From Planktothrix tepida PCC 9214 (GTDB lineage Bacteria > Cyanobacteriota > Cyanobacteriia > Cyanobacteriales > Microcoleaceae): 64,000 bases of DNA. The notes beneath the pieces are model-generated. The model was not told where the DNA came from. It saw only the letters and a list, made by a program, of their open reading frames with translations, and did not search any database. The stretch is taken from positions 367,936 through 431,935 of the forward strand of contig NZ_LN889813.1 in the NCBI RefSeq assembly GCF_900009145.1. Reading direction: 5' to 3'. Both the position numbers and the translations under genes were made by a program. Positions 55,410-64,000 of this stretch are shown here, in pieces; the first letter of the stretch is position 1, and every line of letters begins with the position of its first letter.

Positions 55410-57168
55410 AATTCTTGTGATTGAAGATGAAGATTTAATTCGAGATAATATTGTAGAACTTCTCGAATCTGAAGACTTTGAAGTTTTCAATGCCGAGGAC
55501 GGTAAAATTGGGGTGCAACTGGCTAGTCAACATCAACCGGATTTAATTTTGTGTGATGTGATGATGCCAGAACTCGACGGTTATGGGGTTCTCCTCAAGT
55601 TACAAGAAAACTCCCTGACAGCGACCATTCCCTTCATTTTCTTAACAGCAAAAGCTGATTTAGGAGACCTGCGGAAAGGAATGCAGCTTGGGGCTGATGA
55701 TTATTTGACTAAACCCTGTACCGCCACAGAATTACTCAAAGCGATTGTGATTCGTTTAGAAAAACACACGATCTTAAAAGATCGTTATAGTAGCGAATTA
55801 AAAGTAGCTGAAGCTAAACTCAATCAATTAATTTATCAAAATAGCACCACAAGCTTACCCAACCGTTTATCTTTGTTGGAATATTTTCAACAAATGCTGC
55901 ATCAATTAGCATCCTTATCGGGGATAGATGAAAATTGGAATTACCAAGGCATGATTCCCGTTCTCTGTTTAGGGGTAGATCGATTTAGCCGAATTAATGA
56001 TCTTTTTGACTATGAAAGCGGAGATTTACTCTTAAAAGAGGTAGGAGAACGGCTCAGAAAAAATTTATCTGCTGAAAATATTATTACCCATATCAATGCC
56101 GATCAATTTGCAATTTTACTATCCCCAATTTTAGATAAAAAACAGCTGAAAACCACCTTAGAAGGATTACAACAAATCATTTCTAAACCCTTTGTTTTAA
56201 TGAACCGGGAAGTCTTGATCACCATTAGCATTGGAATTGCACTCTATCCCCAAGACGGTCGGGAGATTCAACAACTTCTGCGGGCGGCAAAACAAGCCAT
56301 GAATGAAGTCAAGCAACAAGGAGGAAATCACTATACTTTTTATACCCCCACCTGTGATCATGAACTCTCAGAACGGATTGATTTAGAAGTCGCCCTGCGC
56401 TATGCTTTAGAAAGGGAAGAGTTTCAACTTTACTATCAACCGCAAGTCAGTTTAAAAACAGGAAACATTGTCGGGGCAGAAGCGTTACTGCGCTGGAAAC
56501 ATCCCCAACAAGGAATGATTTCCCCGATGAAATTTATTCCGATTGCGGAAGAAACGGGTTTAATTGAACCGATTGGAGAATGGGTTTTATATCAAGCTTG
56601 TAAAGATAGTAAAGCATGGCGCTCTCAAGGGTTAGGTTGTTTACGGGTAGCCGTTAACTTATCGGGTCGTCAATTCCGAACTGCTAACTTGCGCCAAAAA
56701 TTAGTGCAAGTTTTACTCACCACCGGCTGCGAACCGGATTATTTAGAATTAGAATTAACCGAAAGTTTGTTGATTCGAGATGCGGAATTATCCATCCAAC
56801 AATTGCAAGCCTTAAAAGCCCTGGGTTTAAAAATAGCCATTGATGATTTTGGGACAGGATATTCTTCTCTCAACTATCTGCAAAAATTTCCGTTTGATGT
56901 GCTGAAAATCGATCAATGCTTCGTTCGGAATCTCCATAATAATAAAATCAATGCGGCTATTACCCAATCTTTAATTTCGATGGCGCATCTTTTAAATCTA
57001 AAAGTAATTGCTGAAGGAGTTGAAACCCAAGAAGAGTTAGACCTCTTGAATGAGTTTAATTGTAATGAAATTCAGGGATATTTATTCAGTCGTCCTCTCA
57101 ATTTAGAAGAGTTTCAAGCCTTAGTTAAAAGCGGACGAAAATTAAAAGTTTCTCAACCGAATCCCTAA
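55402..57168 (+). CDS. Receiver-GGDEF-EAL protein, probable cyclic-di-GMP phosphodiesterase
   Basis: The 588-residue protein joins a receiver domain (Asp in LILCDVMMPELDG), a GGDEF domain (about 150-310) and an EAL domain (about 325-575). The GGDEF signature is degenerate: N232-A-D-Q-F236 in HINADQFAILL, so cyclase activity is unlikely. The EAL domain keeps E360-A-L, DDFGTGYSSL, FDVLKIDQCFV and VIAEGVETQEE, all metal and catalytic residues, so cyclic-di-GMP hydrolysis is likely. The start MTKILVIEDED (ATG 55402) overlaps the previous gene by eight bases. Phosphorylation of the receiver would tune the output. Confidence 0.93.
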   Translation: MTKILVIEDEDLIRDNIVELLESEDFEVFNAEDGKIGVQLASQHQPDLILCDVMMPELDGYGVLLKLQENSLTATIPFIFLTAKADLGDLRKGMQLGADDYLTKPCTATELLKAIVIRLEKHTILKDRYSSELKVAEAKLNQLIYQNSTTSLPNRLSLLEYFQQMLHQLASLSGIDENWNYQGMIPVLCLGVDRFSRINDLFDYESGDLLLKEVGERLRKNLSAENIITHINADQFAILLSPILDKKQLKTTLEGLQQIISKPFVLMNREVLITISIGIALYPQDGREIQQLLRAAKQAMNEVKQQGGNHYTFYTPTCDHELSERIDLEVALRYALEREEFQLYYQPQVSLKTGNIVGAEALLRWKHPQQGMISPMKFIPIAEETGLIEPIGEWVLYQACKDSKAWRSQGLGCLRVAVNLSGRQFRTANLRQKLVQVLLTTGCEPDYLELELTESLLIRDAELSIQQLQALKALGLKIAIDDFGTGYSSLNYLQKFPFDVLKIDQCFVRNLHNNKINAAITQSLISMAHLLNLKVIAEGVETQEELDLLNEFNCNEIQGYLFSRPLNLEEFQALVKSGRKLKVSQPNP

Positions 57169-57197
57169 CATGAATTAGAATCATTGAGGACATTCAA

Positions 57198-58298
57198 ATG
57201 ACCAAAATATTAGTAATTGAAAATGAAGAATCCATTCGAGAAAATATCGTAGAACTTTTAGAAATTGAAGAGTTTGAAACTTTATCCGCCGAGAATGGAA
57301 AAATCGGTTTATCAATTGCCCAAAGCACTCATCCCGATTTAATCTTATGTGATGTGATGATGCCCGAACTCGATGGCTATGGGGTAATAGAAGCATTGCG
57401 GAAAGAACCCGAAACCATGATGATTCCGTTTATTTTCCTAACCGCAAAAGCTGATAAATTGGATTTAAGGAAAGGGATGGAATTAGGGGCTGATGATTAT
57501 TTAACTAAACCTTTTACCCCCTCTGAATTGTTAAAAGCAATTTCGACTCGACTCGAAAAACAAGCGGTTGTTCAAAAAGCATCTCAACAACAATTACAGG
57601 AACTTCGCAGCAATATTACCCATTCTCTTCCCCATGAATTAAGAACCCCTCTGAATGGAATTCTCGCTTCAACGGAATTGCTACTCCATGAATTAGACTT
57701 TATGGATGCCCAGGAAATTCGGGAAATGGTCGAGCAGATTTCTTTATCCGGTCAACGCTTATATCGGTTGATCATGAATTTTCTCCTCTATGCTGAATTA
57801 GAACTGATTGCTACCGAACCCAAACGCATTGCTGCCTTACGTCAGTATAAAACAGCATCTTCCAAAGACGCGATTACTGAACAAGTCATGACTCAGGTTC
57901 AAGAAGCACAACGGATGGCAGATTTATCTCTGAATTTGCAAGATGTTCCCATCGCCATGGCAGAGATGAGGTTGAAAAAACTGGTGGAAGAATTAGTTGA
58001 TAATGCTCTAAAGTTTTCCAATCCAGGAGAACCAATTGAAATTAATGGATGTGTTAAAGACCGTCAATTTGTTTTATCGGTTAAAAATACTGGACGAGAA
58101 ATGAATCCTCAACAAATTGCTCAAATTGGCGCCCATATGCAGTTTGAACGCAAACTCTATGAACAACAAGGCTCTGGCTTAGGATTAGCCATCGTCCAAA
58201 AACTCATCGAACTCCACGAAGGTCAACTGCTCATAGAAACTCCCACCCCCAACCAAACCCTCGTGACTCTTTATTTACCCCTAATGACTGACGCCTGA
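57198..58298 (+). CDS. Response regulator-histidine kinase fusion
   Basis: The 366-residue protein starts with a receiver nearly identical in layout to its two upstream neighbours (MTKILVIENEESIRENIVEL, LILCDVMMPELDG, YLTKPFTP), then HisKA with His146 in SLPHELRTPLNGI and HATPase with VEELVDNALKFS, a variant G1 box (VKNTGREM) and GSGLGLAIVQK. It lies 29 bp after the EAL protein. Strong similarity of the three receivers suggests tandem duplication. It could relay phosphate from an upstream sensor to the neighbouring receivers. Confidence 0.92.
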   Translation: MTKILVIENEESIRENIVELLEIEEFETLSAENGKIGLSIAQSTHPDLILCDVMMPELDGYGVIEALRKEPETMMIPFIFLTAKADKLDLRKGMELGADDYLTKPFTPSELLKAISTRLEKQAVVQKASQQQLQELRSNITHSLPHELRTPLNGILASTELLLHELDFMDAQEIREMVEQISLSGQRLYRLIMNFLLYAELELIATEPKRIAALRQYKTASSKDAITEQVMTQVQEAQRMADLSLNLQDVPIAMAEMRLKKLVEELVDNALKFSNPGEPIEINGCVKDRQFVLSVKNTGREMNPQQIAQIGAHMQFERKLYEQQGSGLGLAIVQKLIELHEGQLLIETPTPNQTLVTLYLPLMTDA

Positions 58299-58391
58299 CC
58301 CCTAACTTCCCCCCTCCCCATCTCCCCGTCCCCTAGTCCCCTAGTCCCCCCATCCCCCTTACCCCGTCCCTCTCCCCCTCATGGCTCTGAA
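58299..58391. repeat. C-rich polypyrimidine tract between signalling genes
   Basis: About 85 bases of CCCCT/CCCC-type sequence, including two copies of CCCCTAGT, fill the gap between the kinase stop and the next ATG. It is markedly different in composition from its AT-rich surroundings and lacks a ribosome binding site near the next start. Confidence 0.8.
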
Positions 58392-61300
58392 ATGGAACTT
58401 AATAGTTTACCGTCTTACATCCCAACGCTGAATCAACTTTTGGATAGAGATCCTCTGAGTGTCAGTCCTGAAATGCCTGTGTTAGAGGTACTCAGACAGA
58501 TGAATGAGAACCCCTACTATCCGGCCAGTTATGTTGTGGTGCAACAAGAGAATCAGTTAGTCGGGATATTTACTGAACGGGATGTCATCCACTTGATCAG
58601 TTCTAGCCAATCCTTGGCCGGGATCAAGATGCAAGAGGTGATGACAACGGAAGTTATAATTTTAAAACAAGCAGACTATCGAGATATTTATCATACTATT
58701 TCCCTATTGCGGGAACATCAAATTCGCCATCTACCGGTTGTTGATGACCAAGGACAATTGCAAGGGGTGATTACCGGAGAAACCCTACGCCAAATGTTGC
58801 AACCGATTAATGTGTTGCGGTTGCGTTCCGTTGCTGAAGTGATGACAACTCCAGTGATTCAGGTTTTTCCCTCCACCCCGGTGTTAGACATAGCCAAACT
58901 TTTAGCTCAACATCAGATTAGTTGTCTGGTTGTTGTTGAAGAGCGTCCTCCTCAGTTTCCCCTCAACAGCAGTCCGAGCACAATTCCAGTCGGTTTAATT
59001 ACAGAACGGGATTTGCTGCGGTTTCAAAGCCAAAACCAAGATATTTCCGGTTTAACCGCCCTTGAAATGATGAATCAACCCGTGTTGACGATTCATCAAC
59101 ATGATAATTTATGGCGGGCAAATCAGCAAATGCAAAAACATCGGGTGCGTCGCTTAGTGGTGATAGGAAATCAAGGAGAATTATTAGGAATCATTACCCA
59201 GAGCAATTTATTGCGTTTATTTGACCCGGCAGAATTGAATGAAATTGTCACATTTTTAGAACAAAAAGTTCAAGATTTAGAAGTCGAAAAACAACAACTC
59301 CTCGACGAACAAGAGCAGATCGTTGAACAACGGGTACAACAACGGCTGCGAGAACTTCAACACCTCCCAGAAACTCAAAAACAAACAGAAGCCGAATTAC
59401 AAAAAGCCCACCAACAGTTAACTTTTCATGTCGAAAATTCTCCTTTAGCCGTGATTGAATGGGATGAACAATTTCGCCTCAAACGCTGGTCGCCCCAAGC
59501 TGAAAAAATCTTTGGTTGGAAGGCTGAAGAAATCCTACATCGCCATTGGAATCAGTGGGAATTTGTACATCCAGAAGATTTAGAACAGGTCACTGCGATC
59601 GCGTCCCACTTACTCAACGGTGAGGAAAGTCGGAATATCTGTTGTAATCGAAACTATACCAAAGACGGTACTTTGGTGTACTGTGAATGGTATAACTCTG
59701 CTTTCAAAAACGAATCTGGACAAGTTGTCTCTCTTTTATCACTGGTACAGAATGTCACTGTCCGGCAAACATCCCAAGGAGAACTTAAACGTCGCGCCCG
59801 ACAACAACAGGTAATTGCAGAATTAGGTCAATATGCTCTTTGTCAAACCAACTTAGATACTTTATTACAAAAGGTTGTGATCCTCGTTGGACAGACTTTA
59901 GGGATTAAATATGTTCAAATTTGGGAATTACTCGCTAACGACAGTACCTTTTTGTTAACCGCAGGATTAGGATGGCGTTCGGGTTCTGTGGGGCGAATCA
60001 CCGTTGGTCAGGGTCGCAAGTCCCAACCCGGTTATACCTTATTATTAAAAGAACCGATTATTGTTGAGGATTTACGAGTCGAAAGTCGCTTTAGTGGTTG
60101 TGCCTTTTTTTATAATCATAATATTGTCAGTGGCGTTACCGTTCTCATTTCGGGGAAAGAAAAGCCCTTTGGGGTCTTAGGAATTCATACTGAGGAAGAA
60201 CGTCGGTTTACTTCAGATGAAATTAATTTTTTACAAGCGATTGCTAATATTATTGCGTCTTGCGTCGAACGACAACAAGCTGAAGAAGAATTAAATCGCT
60301 TTTTTAATCTTTCCTTAGACATTTTTTGTATTGGCACAACCCAAGGATTTTTTCAACGAGTTAATCCTCGAATGTTGAGTTTATTAGGATATACAGAAAC
60401 TGAACTTTTAGGACAATCGTTTTTAGGTTTAATTCATCCTGATGATTGGGCAAATACCCTATTACAATTAGAGAATTTATCATTAGGAATTCCCAGCCAT
60501 AATTTTGAGAATCGATATCAATGTAAAAATGGTTCTTATCGGTGGTTATCCTGGACAGCGATGCCCTTTGATGAAACCCAATATTATGCGGTGGCACGAG
60601 ATGTTAGCGAAAACAAACGCACTGAAGCCGCGTTACGCAAGAGTGAAAAACGCTATGCCACCTTAGCAGAAGTATCTCCGGTGGGAATTTTTCACTGCGA
60701 TATTGATGGGAATTGTTTGTATGTTAATCAACGTTGGTGTGAAATTGCTGGACTGACCCCGAAAGAAGCATTAGGACAGGGTTGGACGCAGGCCATTCAC
60801 CCAGAAGATCAAGCCCATGTGAAGGAAGAATGGCAGCGACTACGGACAGATTCGGGTCAAATCCGAGAGACATCTTTACAAAAAATTCAGTTTTGTTGTG
60901 AATATCGGCTTCAGCGTCAAGATGGTCAAATAACGTGGGTTTTTGGTCAAGTCGTGGAAGAATTAAATGATCAAGGTGAAATCATTGGTTATGTAGGAAC
61001 GATTACAGATATTAGCGCTCGAAAACAAGCCGAAGCCGAGTTAAAAACCCTCAATGAAGAGTTAGAAGATCGAGTCGCTGACCGCACCACAGAACTCAGT
61101 TTCATGAATGAAAAATTACATCGCCAAGTTGTAGAATTACAGGAAATAGAATCACAATTAGAAGATAAAGCTTATCAACAAGCGATCATTGCTGAATTAG
61201 GTCAAAAAGCTCTTTCAGAAATGAATTTAGTGTCCCTGATTAATGAAATTGTAGTTCAAATTGCCCAAGATTTAAACGTTGAATATTGCAAAATTTTAGA

Positions 61301-64000
61301 ATACAATTTAGAAGGAGTATTTCTCACCTTAGCGGTTTGGGACGAGCCCACTCAACATTATACCCTTCTCAGTCATGAACCCCTGGTTTTCAAACCCCCG
61401 ATGATTCATCACATCCCCAATGTTCAGGACGATCTAAAATTTAATTTCTCCCAATCCCAGCTTGATTTAGAGGAAAAGGATCTAAATCATGACAACTTTA
61501 CACTTTTAAATAAAGGCATCTGTATTCCGATTATGGGGCAAAATTATCATCATTTGGGACAGGTAGAAATTTATGGGAAAAAACTACAACTGTTTAGTGA
61601 AGATGATGTTAATTTCTTGCAAAGTGTAGCCAATATTCTAGCAACGGCAATTGAACGAAAACAAGCTGAAGAAGTGATTCGCCAGAGTGAACAACTCTAT
61701 CGTTTAATGGCTGATCATTCAACGGATTTAATTAGTCGCCATACCCCCCAAGGTGTTTATCTTTATGCGTCCCCCGCCTCTCGTTCTTTGTTGGGTTATG
61801 AACCAGAAGAGTTAGTCGGACGTTCAGCTTATGAATTATTCCATCCTGAAGATTTAGCCAAAATCAATCGCCCTCATCAAAGTTCTATTGAAACAGCCGA
61901 TATTAATACTATCGTTTATCGAATTTTGCGGAAAGATCAAGAGTATGTGTGGTTTGAAACCACTCAAAAAAAGGTACGAGATCAAACAGGAAACATTCAA
62001 GAAATTGTTGCCATATCCCGTGATATCACGGATCGTAAACAAACGGAAGAAGCGTTACGGTTTAGTGAAGAACGATTTAAAATAACGCTCAAAAATTCCC
62101 CCATTGTTGTATTTAATCAAGATTTAGAGTTACGCTACACTTGGATTTATAATCCGGCGGGTGGATATGTACCCGAAGCCGTGATTGGTCGATTAGATAG
62201 TGATATTTTTCCTCCAGAAAATGCCGTTAAGCTGATCCAACTTAAACAACAAGTTTTAAATACAAAAGTGGGGTTGAGAGAAGAGGTAATTACGAATCTT
62301 CATAATCAAGATATTCAATGCTATGATTTAACCATTGATCCGCTCTTAGATTTAGAAGGAAATATTATTGGAATTACCGGAGCAGCTTTAGATATTACTG
62401 ATCGCAAAAAAGCCGAATTAGAATTGCAAGAAAGTCAACGGTTTATTCAACGGATTACGGATGCTAGTCCTAATATTTTATATATTTATGATTTGCTTGA
62501 AAAGCACACTATTTATGTCAATCATGAAATTACTAAAGTCTTAGGATATACGCGAGAAGAAATTTTAGAAATGGGTTCAACTGTACTCTCGGATCTAGTT
62601 CATTCCGAGGATTATGCTCAACTAGAAATCTATCATCAAAAATTGGCAACGGCGACTAAAGATGAGATTTTTGAGTTTGAATACCGGATGAAAGATATTC
62701 AGGGAAATTGGCATTGGTTAGTCAGCCGAGATACCATTTTTGCTCGAACCTCCGATGGAAAACCGAAACACATCCTAGGCGCCGCAACGGATATTACAGA
62801 ACGAAAACGGGTGGAAGAAAAATTACGACTCAGTGAACGAGCGATCGCCTATAGTAGTAATGGCATTGTGATTGCGGATGCTCGACAACAGGATTATCCG
62901 ATTGTTTTTGTTAACCCAGCTTTTGAAAAAGTGACGGGATATTCGGCTCAAGAAGCGATTGGTAAAAATAGCCGTTTTCTCCAAGGTAAGGATCGTCGCC
63001 AATCGGAGTTAAAGCAAATTAAAAAAGCGTTAGAACAGAAAAAAAATTGTAATGTTGTTTTGAAAAATTACCGTAAAGATGGCTCTTTATTTTGGAATGA
63101 ATTGAATATTTCTCCCATTTATGATGAGGCGGGAAATCTTACCCATTATTTAGAAATTCAGAATGATATTACTGAAAGTAAATTAGCCGAGGAACGTTTA
63201 GGTCAACAAGTCATCCGAGAACGATTAATTGCCACCATTACTCAACGGATTCGAGAATCTTTAGATCTTAAATCTATTTTATCAACAATGGTAACGGAAG
63301 TTAAACAGTTTCTGAAAGCGGATCGAGTTTTAGTATATCGAATTTATCCCGACAGTACAGGAAGTGTAATTGCGGAAGATGTTAATCCAGAGTGGAGTTC
63401 CCTTTTAGAACAAACTTTTTCTGAAGAAATCTTTCCCTCAGAATGTCATCCAAGTTATATTAACGGGAAAATTGCCTCCATTGCTAATATTAAAGAAAAT
63501 CAGATTTTACCGTGTTTAGTTGAATTTTTAGAGCAATTTCAAGTTCAAGCTAAAGTTGCCGTTCCCATTATTGAAAATGAAACTCTATGGGGTTTATTAA
63601 TTGCCCATCAATGCAGTCAACCTCGACAATGGGAAGAATGGGAAATTTCCCTTCTGCAACAAATTACCAGTCAACTTGCCATTGCGATTCAACAATCGGA
63701 ATTATATGAACAATTACAAACAGAATTAAAAGAACGTTCTCTGGCGCAACAAGCTTTATTAGTCAGTCAAGAACGATTACAATATTTATTATCTTCTAGC
63801 CCCGGAATTATTTATAGTGCCAAAGCGAATGGAGACTATGAAGCTACCTTTATTAGTGATAATATTAAAACCCTTTTAGGATACAATGTCTCGGAATTTA
63901 CTCAACCCAGCTTTTGGTTAAACCATATTCATCCAGAAGATATTGAGAAACTGAAAAATCAAGAAATATCTACCTTATTTCAGCAAGAATATGCAACTTA
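58392..64000 (+). CDS. Giant CBS-PAS-GAF sensor protein with LOV-like domain, 3'-truncated by window end
   Basis: Open for at least 1869 codons without a stop. Order: two CBS pairs (about 15-135 and 145-300; FTERDV, LITERDLLRF), a coiled coil, PAS, GAF, two PAS, coiled coil, GAF, three PAS, a LOV-like PAS (1483-1595), GAF (1605-1770) and one more PAS at the edge. In the LOV-like domain IGKNSRFLQG has Ser1527 where photoactive LOV has Cys, while Gln1531, Asn1559, Asn1569 and Gln1590 remain. The last GAF resembles phytochrome-type GAFs (RADRVLVYR-like KADRVLVYRIYP, WGLLIAHQC) without a bilin cysteine at the usual place. A kinase or cyclase output is expected beyond the window. CBS domains suggest adenylate sensing. 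Confidence 0.93.
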   Translation, partial: MELNSLPSYIPTLNQLLDRDPLSVSPEMPVLEVLRQMNENPYYPASYVVVQQENQLVGIFTERDVIHLISSSQSLAGIKMQEVMTTEVIILKQADYRDIYHTISLLREHQIRHLPVVDDQGQLQGVITGETLRQMLQPINVLRLRSVAEVMTTPVIQVFPSTPVLDIAKLLAQHQISCLVVVEERPPQFPLNSSPSTIPVGLITERDLLRFQSQNQDISGLTALEMMNQPVLTIHQHDNLWRANQQMQKHRVRRLVVIGNQGELLGIITQSNLLRLFDPAELNEIVTFLEQKVQDLEVEKQQLLDEQEQIVEQRVQQRLRELQHLPETQKQTEAELQKAHQQLTFHVENSPLAVIEWDEQFRLKRWSPQAEKIFGWKAEEILHRHWNQWEFVHPEDLEQVTAIASHLLNGEESRNICCNRNYTKDGTLVYCEWYNSAFKNESGQVVSLLSLVQNVTVRQTSQGELKRRARQQQVIAELGQYALCQTNLDTLLQKVVILVGQTLGIKYVQIWELLANDSTFLLTAGLGWRSGSVGRITVGQGRKSQPGYTLLLKEPIIVEDLRVESRFSGCAFFYNHNIVSGVTVLISGKEKPFGVLGIHTEEERRFTSDEINFLQAIANIIASCVERQQAEEELNRFFNLSLDIFCIGTTQGFFQRVNPRMLSLLGYTETELLGQSFLGLIHPDDWANTLLQLENLSLGIPSHNFENRYQCKNGSYRWLSWTAMPFDETQYYAVARDVSENKRTEAALRKSEKRYATLAEVSPVGIFHCDIDGNCLYVNQRWCEIAGLTPKEALGQGWTQAIHPEDQAHVKEEWQRLRTDSGQIRETSLQKIQFCCEYRLQRQDGQITWVFGQVVEELNDQGEIIGYVGTITDISARKQAEAELKTLNEELEDRVADRTTELSFMNEKLHRQVVELQEIESQLEDKAYQQAIIAELGQKALSEMNLVSLINEIVVQIAQDLNVEYCKILEYNLEGVFLTLAVWDEPTQHYTLLSHEPLVFKPPMIHHIPNVQDDLKFNFSQSQLDLEEKDLNHDNFTLLNKGICIPIMGQNYHHLGQVEIYGKKLQLFSEDDVNFLQSVANILATAIERKQAEEVIRQSEQLYRLMADHSTDLISRHTPQGVYLYASPASRSLLGYEPEELVGRSAYELFHPEDLAKINRPHQSSIETADINTIVYRILRKDQEYVWFETTQKKVRDQTGNIQEIVAISRDITDRKQTEEALRFSEERFKITLKNSPIVVFNQDLELRYTWIYNPAGGYVPEAVIGRLDSDIFPPENAVKLIQLKQQVLNTKVGLREEVITNLHNQDIQCYDLTIDPLLDLEGNIIGITGAALDITDRKKAELELQESQRFIQRITDASPNILYIYDLLEKHTIYVNHEITKVLGYTREEILEMGSTVLSDLVHSEDYAQLEIYHQKLATATKDEIFEFEYRMKDIQGNWHWLVSRDTIFARTSDGKPKHILGAATDITERKRVEEKLRLSERAIAYSSNGIVIADARQQDYPIVFVNPAFEKVTGYSAQEAIGKNSRFLQGKDRRQSELKQIKKALEQKKNCNVVLKNYRKDGSLFWNELNISPIYDEAGNLTHYLEIQNDITESKLAEERLGQQVIRERLIATITQRIRESLDLKSILSTMVTEVKQFLKADRVLVYRIYPDSTGSVIAEDVNPEWSSLLEQTFSEEIFPSECHPSYINGKIASIANIKENQILPCLVEFLEQFQVQAKVAVPIIENETLWGLLIAHQCSQPRQWEEWEISLLQQITSQLAIAIQQSELYEQLQTELKERSLAQQALLVSQERLQYLLSSSPGIIYSAKANGDYEATFISDNIKTLLGYNVSEFTQPSFWLNHIHPEDIEKLKNQEISTLFQQEYAT

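Overview
The window reads as a chromosomal segment of a filamentous cyanobacterium. Direct evidence includes photosystem II genes psbH and psbN in their usual divergent pair, the C-terminus of the proton-extrusion protein PcxA, a CpcS/CpeS-type phycobilin lyase, a phytochrome, and repeated GCGATCGC (HIP1) octamers. AT-rich codon use, heptamer intergenic repeats, many transposon relics and long PAS/GAF kinases suggest an Oscillatoriales-like genome (Planktothrix/Oscillatoria type). That placement is inference.

Layout. Positions 1-2700 carry the pcxA end, a beta-carbonic anhydrase, a polysaccharide deacetylase and a small unknown gene. Positions 2700-7650 carry a single-domain response regulator, whose reading frame continues past its stop, and a 1245-residue PAS/GAF histidine kinase with a textbook LOV domain. 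Positions 7776-9434 (minus) hold an orphan solute-binding lipoprotein and the bilin lyase. Positions 10453-19256 hold carB, a ROK sugar kinase, a SagB-type oxidoreductase, a Zur/FurB regulator and small unknowns, separated by repeat-rich spacers. Positions 19419-21177 are a scrapyard of tRNA-Pro-like fragments and an ISAs1-like transposase cut by an ISL3-like element. Next come recJ, DUF427, recQ, mtnX, patatin, an orphan RnfD/NqrB-like membrane protein, DUF2330, an alpha/beta hydrolase and a Crp-type regulator. Positions 33003-34866 are a restriction-modification pair, followed by an IS1634-like relic (34932-36417) with intact ends and a TTAAAA target duplication.

Positions 36418-49582 are mostly housekeeping: DUF3146, pth, tatA, psbH/psbN, aroC, an MBL hydrolase, DUF3747, Uma2, nadA, a metallophosphoesterase, tRNA-Ser(UGA), three unknown membrane or exported proteins, pta and hemB.

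Positions 49991-64000 form a signalling island. On the minus strand are a phytochrome with the biliverdin-type N-terminal cysteine (but no Cph1-type GAF cysteine), an Rcp-like response regulator, a decayed receiver remnant and a receiver-histidine kinase. Diverging on the plus strand are a receiver fused to a histidine-less dimerisation helix, a receiver-GGDEF-EAL protein with a degenerate GGDEF site, a receiver-histidine kinase, and a giant CBS-PAS-GAF sensor that runs off the window. The giant sensor contains a LOV-like domain whose photoactive cysteine is serine. Together these look like a red/far-red and perhaps blue-light or redox input network acting on phosphorelay and cyclic-di-GMP output. 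This island is the most promising part of the window for new biology.
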